Shown here piece by piece: positions 51,816 to 62,128 of a stretch of 64,000 nt of DNA. Under the pieces are notes generated by a model. That model saw only the letters and a list, made by a program, of their open reading frames with translations. It was not told the origin of the DNA and did not search any database. A program made the position numbers and the translations under genes. Source of the DNA: Inonotus obliquus (lineage: Eukaryota > Basidiomycota > Agaricomycetes > Hymenochaetales > Hymenochaetaceae); NCBI GenBank assembly GCA_032164295.1, contig JAJHTX010000003.1:1488001-1552000 (forward strand), in the 5' to 3' direction. How positions within the stretch are numbered: the first letter of the stretch is position 1; every line of letters begins with the position of its first letter.

Positions 51816-53560
51816 ATACCGGAGGCTACGATCGATATGGGCTTAATTCTGCGATTCTACCGCTTCTTACTTCTCTTCGGACCACGGTACTTCTGCCGTC
51901 CTATCTACGCCTGCGGTCCCAACAAAGTACGAGGCTTCTGCGATTCGACAAGGCTAAGAACGATTGAGAACTGGTCCACTTCTGCGCCAATACCGAATCA
52001 CCAATCCCTACGCCCGTCTTCCATCACAGTACCGAACCACCAGACTTCGATACCGATGATACCGATACCGTACCGTCCACCCGTCCTGATACCAACGCTT
52101 AATACTCCACGTCTAGTCGATACTACGCCCTCGACAGCCCATACCATAGAAAAAGGCTCACAAAGCTGCACTCAGTCTGCCATACGTTGCTGCGAAGAGT
52201 TGGATCATGGTCGAAGCTCCAAGCCCGACGGTATGCCCTTCCGAACCGCCATGCATCGATACCGACGATACCGGTGTTGATACCGATGGTCCGCTCCGGT
52301 ACCGGAGTTCGTTACGTGTGCTAGGTCGAGACCACGCCATTGGAGATCTACGTCGAGAGGAAGGTTGGGAAATGAATCAAGTCCGCCGTACACTGCTTCG
52401 ATCTCGGAGGAGGCCATCGATCCGACTCGGAGGGGAAGCCAAGCAATGCCCAGTCGAGTCAGGCGACGCGTACCGGTCGATATCGAGGGGCTAGAGCGAT
52501 GCTCAGGGACGATCCCAGGGTACTGATTGGTACCGAACGGTAGAGTACCCCATTGCCAAGGTTGGGTTGTACCGACACGTCAACATCGGAGCACGCCATC
52601 CGATCGACCGGTAGACGCCCAGACTGACGCCGCACGGATCATGATACCGGAACAAAGGTAAATCAGGATGACGTGCTTCTCCTACAACAGGGACATCGCC
52701 AGGAGCGCCCATGCGGTAGCTTGAGACACGTCCTTAATTTAGCGCTGGTCGACGTCGGTATCGCCGCCCTACCTCGGTATCACTCGTCGTGAGTTTTCAT
52801 TGGGTTCTTGTCTCGTCCCACCCTATTCTTAGCTACCCCCTGATAAAACTTCTTATTCATTCATCATCTTATGTTTCCCCTGATTGTAATTTTACATTCA
52901 ATTCGACTTTATGTTCCATTTCTTGTACCGGATTACGGTACGATTCGACTTGTAAAAACCCCCCATTTGGTATCTTGTATGGCTACGGTATTATGGTATT
53001 TATAGCCTGCATGTTCTACTGTAGCAAACCAGCTAATCTGAGAGGAACTTCCAGCGTGAAGGTCCGGATTTTGCTCATCTCGTTCAAGTCCCCGTTCGTT
53101 CGTCTCGTCTCGTAGTCTCCGGTACCGATACCGGTAGTCGTCGTTCTCGTCTTCGTCGCCCTTGTCTCTCGTCTCACGACCAGTCCCATCAGAAACGCTT
53201 CCTCAGCTCGCCTCCTCTACTGCTTTGTTCTCTCTACCGTAATACCGGACACCAGACGACTCGGTATCGACGGATTCGTCTCGGTATTGATCGTCTCCTG
53301 ATACCTCTCCTCTTGAGCGGTCACCTATAGTCTCCCGTACTCATCAATCCAGCCAGGCCCTACTATTCTCTCTTGACAACTTGTCTGTGACTGTACGACT
53401 TAGTACCGCCACGTACCGGCCCTCCCAATGCATCTAAATCGTACCCCCCTCGTCCGGTATTTCTGATACCGGCCGCGTTCTCGCACATTCAGCGGAACCC
53501 TACTACTCGGAGGACAGAAAGGATTTGATTCCAGTCCCTTTTCTCCAGTGCCGAAGTAGT
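51816..53560. repeat. CGGTA/TACCG-rich repeat, LTR-like in its second half
   Basis: The first part (about 51900-52760) is dense in GATACCG, CGGTATC and GGTACCG words with no coding support. The second part (52790-53510) resembles 59628-60480 in order: GTTTTCATT.GG/AGTATC, CTTGTC.., CCTGAT, GTACC..CACGTA, GGTATTTC, CTCGCACATT. The two are diverged copies of one family, possibly solo LTRs or another non-coding element. No reverse transcriptase or integrase is seen. Confidence 0.55.
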
Positions 53561-53949
53561 GAGTGTGTCGAGGGTCAGTGTTCCCTCGTACGATAAGTGT
53601 GTCATGTTTCATTTCCTATTTGACTTCGGCTCACAAAATCTGACTCAAAATTCCAACAGATCTGATCAGTTTTAGTGCTGTAAATGGCACATCGAATGAT
53701 AATGAAATATGTTCGAATATGCATTATTTACTGTGTTTCGGACTCTTTTCTCCTTCTCTGAAGCCCTGATTAGGCAAAGGTAGGCTATGCGATAGCAAAC
53801 CGCTGGTCAGATCTCACCGGAAAATATCATATTCTATTGACTTTCGTTATATTGTGCTGGTACATATCACTTATTTCTACGCCTCCCCCTCAAATAATCA
53901 CCTTGTATCAATGTAGCAAGATCCCCACAGCAAATCGTATATCAGAAAT
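53561..53949. other. Intergenic, AT-rich
   Basis: No gene or repeat is recognised. It may be the 3' untranslated region of the minus-strand gene that follows. Confidence 0.35.
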
Positions 53950-55200
53950 CACAGGACATAATATTTCAAATTTCCGATGGCAATCTTATATCGGATTTGG
54001 CTGTGGTTGTTGACAATCTATGCTGCAGGTTCTAAACAAATGCATGAACGGTAATTTCAACAGAGGAAAGAAAACATGGCTTACCATTGACCCTGCAGTT
54101 TAAGAACGACTTGGTATTATACTTTATATTCTGAGCATTATATCCACTAGTGTAGGTGTTCTTTTCGAGCCCAAGTTATCATCTCAGAGTGTGCAATATT
54201 TGATTTTCCATACCTGGGCAAATGTTGCGCTTGCTACTCCAAGATTGTCCTCATATTTGCTCTTGTCCCGACCATGTGTAACTGTGATGTCAATGGTCTC
54301 GCATCGAGTCAAAATAACGAAGCTGGAATAACACCGTCAGTAGCATGCTGTGGCAGAAAGGCTTGTTTACCTACGGTATGTCAAACTTCTTGCCAAAGAT
54401 GCCAGTGTTAAGTTTCACCGACTTGAGGGTGAAGGAAACTTTATCGTATAATTTCGGGTCGACGGTTGGGTTGGCACCGACCATTGCATATTCGCTAGTG
54501 ATTTCAAATGCACCCCAATCTGTCTCTACGCTGAGCAATGCAGGAGTGGCAGTAAAGTGAGTGTTGGGAGCTACAAACAGAACTCGACTCAACTTCAGTG
54601 AGGCTTGAATTTAGAAGGTGCTTACTAATGTAGAAAATACTTGGGTTTTGATTGAGGTCACTCGGGTCAGTCTCGCTCACGAAAGATTGCTGGAGAAATG
54701 ATACTCAGAGTTGTTGTCTTGTTACAGAAAGTGACACACATTAGGAAGAGCAAGGACAACATTGCCCCTGTGGTCACTAGGGCTCCGCAGCGGATCGGAT
54801 ATCCCGGATAAGATACGCCGGATCCGCTATCCGCCCGGATGCGGATGAGTTTTGGAGGGTGAATATCTGGGCGGATATATACGCGCGGAACCGGATATGA
54901 CATTGGAAATCCGCTGTATCTGCGCTTATACGGCATCTACCCTGGGGGGCTCAAGGATGTCGAATTAATGATGAAAATACGTGGAATTTGAATAGTCGAA
55001 TATCCCTCCAAAGAGCCAAAACCTTTGTAAGCCAGAGTTTGCGTTCCTTTCACTAGGTTTCCATGCCATATCAAGTAATCGAACCCTAGAAATGATTAGT
55101 CAGACATTACTGCCAAGAATCAGGTTGGGTGACGGCAGGATTACACATTTGGACCTTCACCAATCACCATGTTGACCATTCGTTAACGTTGTGTTGTCCC
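53950..55200 (-). CDS. Unrecognised multi-exon gene or gene remnant
   Basis: A string of coding-like minus-strand blocks lies between plausible splice sites. They are DYLIWHGNLVKGTQTLAYKG (about 55075), QQSFVSETDPSDLNQNPSIF (about 54690), RVLFVAPNTHFTATPALLSV with TDWGAFEITSEYAMVGANPT and VSFTLKSVKLNTGIFGKKFD (54592-54371), then FVILTRCETIDITVTHGRDK (about 54320) and NAQNIKYNTKSFLNCRVNG (about 54135). No family is recognised. The composition suggests a beta-rich protein. I could not join every exon in phase, and the first coding block lies inside the hAT-like element at 54778-55432, so the gene may be broken or partly captured. Confidence 0.4.
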
Positions 55201-55432
55201 AAAAGTACCAACGGCACTTCGTTATATGCACGTTGGAAGGTCCTGGGCCATTTTTTTGCTCTGTAAGTAAAATATTAACCTTGGTCGCGGATATGCTGGA
55301 TACGCCTTATAAGATACGCGTGGAACCGGATCTAATAGCAGCCATAAAATATCTGGGCGGATATATACACCCGGATGCAGATGTGACTGGAAATATCCTC
55401 GCGTATCTTATAAGATATGCTGCAGAGCCCTA
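54778..55432. mobile_element. Non-autonomous hAT-like element, 655 bp, 8-bp target duplication
   Basis: Flanked by the exact 8-bp duplication GTGGTCAC (54770-54777 and 55433-55440). Terminal inverted repeats are TAGGGCTCCGCAGC at the left and the same with one mismatch (TAGGGCTCTGCAGC) at the right in reverse. Both ends carry GGATATC/CGGATA-type subterminal words and share ATATCTGGGCGGATATATAC in direct orientation (about 54865 and 55349). The middle (54945-55285) is unlike the ends and includes an exon-like block of the minus-strand gene. Confidence 0.88.
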
Positions 55433-55447
55433 GTGGTCACTAAGACT

Positions 55448-56040
55448 CATGGCGGGCAAATCAAGATGGAGGTGAGGTCAGAATTTTAAATGTTTTCTTC
55501 TTTGTCATTTTAAATACTGATATGGATATCCGACGAGTTGATATTTAAAATATAAATCACATGCTGGCATTTTAAATATCGATTTGGGTATCAACAGGGT
55601 TGATATTTTAAATATCAGTTGGGTTGTGATATGCAAATTGACATATTAAGTATCTACTAAGCGATATTTTAAATATAAATTAGTATATCTACTTGGCTGA
55701 TATTTAAAATATACAATAGGATATCATCCTGGTTCATATTATAAATGTCGTCCGGGTAGATATTGAGCGGGCGATGGGAGGGCGATGGGAGGGCGAGGGG
55801 CAGGCGACAGGAGGGCAGTGAGCAGGTGACAGGAGGGCGAGAGGTGGGCGACGGGCAGGCGATGGATGGGCAGTGAGCGGGCAATGAGAGGGCAATGGGT
55901 GAGCAATGAGAGGGCGATAGGTGGGCGATGGGAGGGCAGTGAGCGGGCAATGAGGGGGCGACAGGTGGGCGGTGAGAGGGCAATGAGCGGGCAATGAGAG
56001 GGCAATGGGCAGGCAATGAGAGGGAACAGGAGCGACATCT
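55448..56040. repeat. TTTAAA-rich repeat with G-rich minisatellite, copy 1
   Basis: Begins CATGGCGGGCAAATCAAGATGG and continues with regularly spaced GATATTTTAAATAT and CATTTTAAAT palindromes about 40-50 bases apart to about 55745. A minisatellite of about 12-15-base units follows (GGGAGGGCGATG, GAGCGGGCAATGA and variants) to about 56035. The reverse complement of the whole arrangement recurs at 62855-63715. The ends suggest a non-coding DNA element. Confidence 0.8.
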
Positions 56041-56044
56041 ATGA

Positions 56045-56515
56045 ACACAGCGAGTCGTGGTAGAAGGTGCAACTGTGGCAGCCAGAGCGGGCATCCATTC
56101 TGTTGTTGCAGGGGTAGCATTTAGTGTCGGCTTGGGCTACTAACATGTAAGAAAATGTCGCAGTGATGGACCTGTACCTGGCAGTGTACCACGAGAACGA
56201 TAAAGTCTGTTTTCTTGATATTGTAAGACTTGATGGACTCCCTGTCCTGGAGCATCTTGCCTGTATATGAGTTAAATAACATTACGTATTAAGTCCTGAA
56301 AGACTCACCAGAGTAAATCAGTTAACTGTGTGGTGTTCTGGTAGGTCTTCAGATATTTTTTATTAGATTTTGCCACTGCAATGAAGTCTTCTTATCTGCA
56401 TTAATCTGTGGGAGCAATCTGTAAGGAATCAGCCAGTAGCACGGCCGAGATGTTGACCTTGAAGACCTTTCCTTGCAAAGTTTTGATGGTAAGTTTGATC
56501 ATTTCCATGTCGTGT
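56045..56515 (-). pseudogene. Rad23-like (ubiquitin-like domain) pseudogene fragment
   Basis: The minus strand reads MIKLTIKTLQGKVFKVNIS (about 56510-56450), then after a broken stretch YTGKMLQDRESIKSYNIKKT with DFIVLVVHCQ (about 56260-56170), then PKPTLNATPATTEWMPAL (about 56120). This follows the start, the LIYSGK..NIKEKDF region and the Ala/Pro/Thr-rich linker of Rad23-type nucleotide-excision-repair proteins. Stops interrupt the ubiquitin-like domain, and the UBA domains are missing because the minisatellite repeat cuts in at about 56040. Confidence 0.72.
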
Positions 56516-56934
56516 TCAGAAAGGATAAAGGGAGTGTCATATGTAGGGTAATTTCTATATTTGGTTATGTCACGCACCTTGGTCTTGCTGCGACCCTACT
56601 AGGTAGGAATCCAGATAGGATAGCTCTATCTTCTGGACGCTCACTATGAATCATGATGCAGGTGACGACTACAGCAGACGGATAGTGACGTTCATCAGGC
56701 ATAATGGATTGAGGCTCTCAGGCAGGCATTAGTTGAAGACGCAAAGCTGAAGTTCTCCCGGCATGCTCAATCTGTTTGGTTGGGTCTTGTAAATCTGTTC
56801 GTCCTCTCAACCAATCTTATTCTATCTTCTGATGAGATCCGAAGCACTCAGAATTGATGTTGGCACCCTCGACATCCAACTAGATGATCTTTTGTGTCCC
56901 CTTAGCTATATTGATTTGGGCCCCAGCAAGGACA
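56516..56934. other. Sequence between Rad23 remnant and solo LTR
   Basis: No intact gene. The last part (about 56880-56935), up to the target duplication GACAA, is target DNA of the LTR and continues after it at 58557. Confidence 0.4.
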
Positions 56935-57777
56935 ATGTTAGAAAAGCAATACAATTCACTATTACTAAGTCTGATTAATAACCAAAGCGATCCCAATATG
57001 AATTGGATACAGGAAAGGTTGAATGCGGTTACACGAGCACTACAACAGCCAATAATACCAGCAACACCAAGATCAGGAGTGTTACAGTATTGTAGTACAT
57101 GTAGACCAGCACACGAGATAGCAGAGAAGCTACTCCGAGAGATACTGAAGAAAATAACATACTCCGCAATAATTAAAGGACAGTCGGACATCATGATTAG
57201 GAGACGATTCATCATAATGAACTATGAACCGAATACAGCTGTACAGAAAGCTTATGAACGAGAAGTCAGAGTACTCTCATACGATAATCATTACTTCCTA
57301 ATGGCAATAGGAATAAGGAATGTTGCTTCAGAAGAAAACAATCACCAATGCGATGTAGCAGTACTTGACATCAACATTCCATACAGGAACGAACCTGAAG
57401 GTATAGCAAGAGAGTCAGCCTATAAGTGGACCGAGTATCTAGTCCAAAGGCTTAAGCAATTACTGACAGGAGGAAGAACAGTTGTAGAAGTAAAGGAAGA
57501 CCAACATGGAGGAATAATAAGGATCAAAGGAATCCGAGGCAGATCACTAGCAGATATAGCAGTAGCACCAGGATACACTAGAGTGCAGCAAGTGATTAAT
57601 AATATCAACACACCTAGGGCAATAGCATTACCAAGATGGCGAAGTGCAGGGACACAGACAGAACCGATGCAGACACCCATATGGCACGTGACCCAAACAT
57701 TACCATATACGGTACAAGGTCGACAGCCCCAACGCCAATCACATATTATGGATCTTGACAACATAATACACCATTAA
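56935..57777 (+). CDS. Unrecognised protein encoded inside an LTR (U3), copy 1
   Basis: An open frame of 281 codons starts exactly at the LTR edge: the A of the start codon is the last base of the target duplication and TG are the first bases of the LTR. It therefore has no start of its own and would be entered from upstream coding sequence in a full element. Blocks are LEKQYNSLLLSLI, MNWIQERLNAVTRALQQPII, VLQYCSTCRPAHEIAEKLLR, MIRRRFIIMNYEPNTA, HQCDVAVLDINIPYRNEPEG, LLTGGRTVVEVKEDQHGGII and IKGIRGRSLADIAVAPGY. There is no transmembrane helix, protease DTG, reverse-transcriptase YxDD or integrase motif. About 85% identical to the frame in the second LTR, with no stops in either. Function unknown. 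Confidence 0.65.
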   Translation: MLEKQYNSLLLSLINNQSDPNMNWIQERLNAVTRALQQPIIPATPRSGVLQYCSTCRPAHEIAEKLLREILKKITYSAIIKGQSDIMIRRRFIIMNYEPNTAVQKAYEREVRVLSYDNHYFLMAIGIRNVASEENNHQCDVAVLDINIPYRNEPEGIARESAYKWTEYLVQRLKQLLTGGRTVVEVKEDQHGGIIRIKGIRGRSLADIAVAPGYTRVQQVINNINTPRAIALPRWRSAGTQTEPMQTPIWHVTQTLPYTVQGRQPQRQSHIMDLDNIIHH

Positions 57778-58556
57778 GGATGAGCAGGCAGAACAAGGCT
57801 AGGTGGATGGAGATAGATTACTAAGGACAGGACTGGAAGGTAATAGGAATATGACATAAGGTAGTTAGAGTCATAAGAAAACAGGTATGACCGGAACTGA
57901 TATGAACAAGTCATAGAGCAATGCAATGCAGTTAGCATCGAGTATGACTAGGTCTGAAAGTAGATACGATGTGGCAAACAGACCAACAGCCCATAATTCC
58001 TATACTAGGCAGGCATGTAAAATAGTATAAATAGGAGGTCATCGTAGGGCCGACCCAGCAGTTTAATCCAAGTCCAGAGACTCAGAGTAAACCTCACAGA
58101 AAGTCTCCAGTTGATCGATAAACAATCTTACATACTGAGAACCCAAGAAGTACTTGAGAGCGACCCTCCTTAGCTAATCAACAGTGTGAGTTGAAGCTTA
58201 GGTAAAATACGGATTGCAGCTAGACTGTCTCTCCCTATTGTCAGCCTGAGTGCTAATTGATCAAAGTGTGGTAACTATCAACCTCTCATACCTCTCTTAT
58301 TGTGTCCAACAAGTGTTAGTACAGATAGTTAAGGTCATCACTTAGTTGTCAGTATAACTAACATTACGATAATAGTATTAGACCGAAGGTTACAGAAGTT
58401 GGTTAATAGTTGTTTTAGATGGAGCTTAACACATCCCCTAAGGTGGCTATTGATTCTACAGCTATAGTAACATATTGGATTTGGATTAACCCCTCTCACG
58501 AGGTAATAACCAGATCTAGATGCCAATCCTACCAGATCAGCGCCTCTGAATTAACA
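56936..58556 (+). mobile_element. Solo LTR (1621 bp) of an LTR retrotransposon, copy 1
   Basis: Starts TGTTAG and ends TTAACA, giving the TGTTA/TAACA terminal repeat of LTRs. It is flanked by the 5-bp target duplication GACAA (56931-56935 and 58557-58561). It contains the 281-codon frame, then a TATA box at 58026 and transcribed-region sequence. A second copy in opposite orientation lies at 60514-62127. No internal element sequence is attached. Confidence 0.93.
58026..58033 (+). promoter_or_regulatory. TATA box in the LTR
   Basis: TATAAATA, conserved in the second LTR (61040-61047 in reverse). Its place about 250 bases after the open frame would put the whole frame in U3, so in a complete element it would be transcribed at the 3' end of the retroviral-type RNA. 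Confidence 0.6.
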
Positions 58557-58759
58557 GACAAGTCTGGCATGCTATCTATTGCGGAGTCATTTTGTTCCTC
58601 CTTTTCTGCAGTTTTGAGACTATTCTTTCTCAGCATGAAGGACATATCTTCTATTTCTACTCTCCCTGCTAGGAACCAGTTCTATTCCAAGAAATGACCA
58701 TCTCCTCACCGTGACAGTATTCAGAAATCCTGCTATAAGGACTCTCCAGCCCTATCTTG
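58557..58759. other. LTR flank: target duplication and target DNA
   Basis: Begins with the second GACAA duplication. The sequence continues a region split by the LTR. It may be an upstream part of the cyclin remnant, but no clear frame was found. Confidence 0.4.
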
Positions 58760-59190
58760 CAAGACTCCAGCTATCTTGAAAGCCGAGCTACAGCAGATAT
58801 GACAACATGAAGCTCAACTAGCTGCCTTCAGAAGAGAAGGCATTTACGTTGAGGAAGAGTACCACGAAGAGATATGCTGTTATATGCGAGAAATCGAGGT
58901 CAGTCGTTGAAAAGTGACTTGTTTACACAAGTTGCTCCCGTACTAAATGTCAAGTGTCAATGCATAGGACTACACAAGGGACTCTACTTTGGCCATAGAT
59001 CAGCAACCGGAAATCAAATGGCCTTGTCTTGCCGACTTTCTTATCAATATTCATTTTACTTTCTGACTTCGTTCTGGGACTCTTCACCTTACTATGAACA
59101 TCGTCAACCGATATGTTTCGCGTCATATCATATACACAAAGTATTACCAATCAGTTGGTTGCACTGAAGAGAACTACGTGCAGCTGAGCT
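58760..59190 (+). pseudogene. B-type cyclin pseudogene fragment
   Basis: The plus strand reads EAQLAAFRREGIYVEEEYHE with EICCYMREIE near 58830-58900, then IDQQPEIKWPCLADFLINIH near 58995-59050. It continues with TLHLTMNIVNRYVSRHIIYT and KYYQSVGC to about 59160. This is the order of the B-type cyclin box (E.Y..EI..YM...E, the ..QPEI.W..R..LVDFL motif, the L..T.NIVDRYLS motif). A stop after HFTF and frame changes mark decay. It ends where the CGGTA-rich repeat begins. Confidence 0.72.
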
Positions 59191-60485
59191 CGGTATCGAG
59201 CCCGGTATCCCATTCCACGCTTACCCCATGCTACGGTACGGTCCCATCTACACCTTCTAGTATCCACCAGCACACCTAGAGAAACCGTCGGTCCCAATTC
59301 TCAAAGTACCGAACACCGAGAGTACCAGTACTGAGCGCCAAGAAACCCGGTACTGAGAATACTGAGAGTACCGAGTGCCGAGAAACCCAGTACCGAGACA
59401 AATTGACAATTCAACATGCTCTCATGACATGGATCAGACGTCTCCCTCTCTGGTATTCATTCCTGATGGTTGGACTATGCATGCCGGTTCTTTGGGGAAG
59501 CTCAGGGTCGGTATCTATTAAGGTTTTCAGGTCCGGTACCACCAGGAACGCGTCGGTATCAATTGGCAGGGGCTCAAATCTCTTGTTCTGAGGACTTTTC
59601 ATCCAGGGGTACTATATGTTGCGTTTTCATTAGTATCTTGTCCTACCTAACCCTTTCTTGTTGTCCACCTGATGGCTCTACTGTATTCATTCTTCTTATG
59701 ACATTTTTCTTTGTTTTGATCTTCCTTTTTACTTTCTCCTTTTGGACTTATGAGCTAACTACGGTACAGTAGTATAAATATCTCCTCCTGTACGTAGTAG
59801 CTCTCCAGGTAATCTTAGGAGCTAGCCTCTAACGTGAGGGCTCAGGTTTCCTCACCCCCTTCCCAGTTCTGTCTCAGTCTCATCTCGAGTTCCATCCCAG
59901 TTCCATCCCAGTTCCGTCTCAAGTGAACCTCAGGAGTTAGCCTCCCGTGCGAGGGCTCAGGTTTGCTTCCCAGTCCAGTTGGCTTCTTCATCCACCAGTC
60001 TCTCCCATTCAGTTTCTTGCTATACCACCCCGTGCTAGCTGTTTTCTTGCAGTACCGACATGTACCGACATTTTTCCCATGGTACCGACCTTTTGTTATC
60101 CTTTGTATTCTGCACATTATCCTTTTGTTTCAGTACTGACCTTTTCAATTGACAACATACCTCCACGTACCGACCCCTTTGCTTCTGTACCGACCTGTAC
60201 CGAGGTTTTTCCCATGGTATTAGACTCTTGTTTTGCTACGTTCTCTCTCATACCAACCTGTACTGAAGTTTTTCCCACGTTCTAAACTGTCCTTTTCATA
60301 CCAGAATCACATACTCTTCGCTTCTGGCCCATCCATTCACTCCCCCATTTCATAGACAACAAGTACCGTGAGCATACTGGTTAAGTACCTGCACGTATTA
60401 GCCCTCCCCCACTTAAAACCATACACCTCTCGTCTCGGTATTTCGGTACTGGACGCGATCTCGCACATTTAGTGCGGCATTGTGA
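59190..60485. repeat. CGGTA-rich repeat with internal tandem units, LTR-like
   Basis: The first part holds GGTATCGAGCC, GTACCGA and ACTGAGA words in tandem (59280-59400). The middle and end (59628-60480) resemble 52790-53510. Two direct repeats surround 59820-59960 (AGCTAGCCTCTAACGTGAGGGCTCAGGTTT and a variant). Three related units of the type GTACCGA..GGTTTTTCCCATGGTA lie at about 60050-60280. No coding region is supported. Confidence 0.6.
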
Positions 60486-60513
60486 ATAGCAGCAAACCCG
60501 TGCCAACTCCAAC

Positions 60514-62127
60514 TGTTAATTCGGGGTTGGCGCTGATCTGGTAGGATCGGCGTCTAGATCTGGTTGTTGCCTCGAAAGAGGGGTTAATCCAAATCCACTA
60601 TGCTACTATAGCTGTGGAATCAATAGCTACCTTAGGGGATGTGTTAAGCTCCGTCTAAAACAACTATCAACCAACTTCTGTAGCCTGCGGTCTAATACTA
60701 TTATCGTAATGTTAGTTATACTGATAACTAAGTGACAACCTTAACTGTCTGTACTAACACTTGTTGGACACGATAAGAGAGGTATGAGAGATCAATGCTT
60801 ACCACACTTTGATCAATTAGCACTCAGGCTGACGATAGGGAGAGACAGTCTAGCTGCTATCCGTATTTTACCTAAGCTTCAACTCACACTGTTGATTAGC
60901 TTAAGGAGTGTCGCTCTCAAGTACTTATTGGGTTCTTAGTGCGGAGGTTGTTTATCGATCAACTGGAGACTTTCTGTGAGGTTTACTCTGAGTCTCTGGA
61001 CTTGGATTAAACTGCTGGGTTGGCCCTACGATGGCCTCCTATTTATACTATTTTACATGCCTGCCTAGTATAGGAATTATCTACTGTTGGTCCGTTCGCT
61101 TCAATGTAACTACTTTCAGACCTAGTCATACTTGATGCTAGCTGCTGTGCATTGCCGTATGACTTGTTCGTATCGGTTCCGGTCATACCTGTTTTCCTAT
61201 GACTCTAAATACCTTATGTCATATTCCTATTACCTTTCAGTCCTCATCTTAGTAATCTATCCCATCCACTTAATCTGGTGCTGCCCTAATACATTATATG
61301 GTCGAGGGTCATAACGTGTGATCGGCTTCGAAGCCGTCGATCAAACTCTGCCATACTTGGTAATGTTTGGGTCTCGTGCCATACGGGTGTCTGTATCGGC
61401 TCTGTCTGTGTTCCTACACTTCGCCATCTTGGTAATGTTATTGCCCCAGGTGTGTCGATGTTATTAATTACTTGCTGCACTCTAATGTATCCCGGTGCTA
61501 CTGCTATGTCTGCTAGTGATCTGCCTCGGATTCCTTTGATCCTTATTATTCCTCCATGTCGACCTTCCTTTACTTCTACAACTGTTCTTCCTCCTGTCAG
61601 TAATTGCTTAAGTCTTTGGACTAGGTAGTCGGTCCACTTGTAAGCTGACTCTCTTGCGATATGTTCAGGTTCATTCCTGTATGGTATATCGATGTCTAGT
61701 ACTGCTACATCGCATTGGTGATTATCTTGTTCTGAAGCTACGTTTCGTATTCCTATTGCCAATAGGAAGTAATGATTATTGTATGAGAGTAACCTGACTT
61801 CTCGTTCATAAGCCTTCCGTACAGTTGTATTCGGTTCATAGTTCATTACAATGAATCGTCTCCTAATCATAATGTCCGATTGTCCCTTGACGATTGCTGA
61901 GTATGTTATTTCCTTCAGTATCTCTCGAAGTAGCCTTTCTGCTATCTCATGTGCTGGTCTACATATGCTACAATACTGTAACACTTCTGGTCTTGGTGTT
62001 GCTGGTATTATTGGCTGTTGCAGTGCTCGTGTAACCGCATTCAACCTTTCCTGTATCCAATTCATATTGGAGTTACTTCGGTTATCAATCAGGCTTAGTA
62101 ATAGTGAATTGTATTGCTTTTCTAACA
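60514..62127 (-). mobile_element. Solo LTR (1614 bp), copy 2, inverted
   Basis: Same family as 56936-58556 on the other strand, with TGTTA..TAACA ends and a 5-bp target duplication CCAAC (60509-60513 and 62128-62132). The duplication differs from that of copy 1, so each was a separate insertion. The identical layout includes TATA at 61040-61047. Confidence 0.93.
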
Positions 62128-62128
62128 C
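61286..62128 (-). CDS. Unrecognised protein encoded inside an LTR (U3), copy 2
   Basis: Paralogue of the frame at 56935-57777, uninterrupted for about 281 codons. Here the first codon is GTG because the flanking base differs, which confirms that the start codon seen in copy 1 is an accident of the insertion site. Conserved blocks include MNWIQERLNAVTRALQQPII, MIRRRFIVMNYEPNTT, LLTGGRTVVEVKEGRHGGII and IKGIRGRSLADIAVAPGY. The last about 25 codons diverge (SMAEFDRRLRSRSH against TVQGRQPQRQSH). Many differences are conservative (I/V, K/R, D/E), hinting at past selection on the protein. Function unknown. Confidence 0.62.
   Translation of the reverse strand: MLEKQYNSLLLSLIDNRSNSNMNWIQERLNAVTRALQQPIIPATPRPEVLQYCSICRPAHEIAERLLREILKEITYSAIVKGQSDIMIRRRFIVMNYEPNTTVRKAYEREVRLLSYNNHYFLLAIGIRNVASEQDNHQCDVAVLDIDIPYRNEPEHIARESAYKWTDYLVQRLKQLLTGGRTVVEVKEGRHGGIIRIKGIRGRSLADIAVAPGYIRVQQVINNIDTPGAITLPRWRSVGTQTEPIQTPVWHETQTLPSMAEFDRRLRSRSHVMTLDHIMY

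Noticed and set aside
55740..56035. CRISPR-like array
   Set aside because: Units are irregular and without unique spacers of constant length, and the genome is eukaryotic; it is a minisatellite.
55669..56120. Three overlapping Pro/His/Leu/Ser-rich open frames on the minus strand
   Set aside because: They are translations of the G-rich minisatellite in all frames; a repeat whose unit keeps frames open does not make a gene.
56884..56934. ATG at 56884 as start of the LTR-encoded protein
   Set aside because: These 17 codons lie in target DNA outside the LTR and are not shared with the second LTR.
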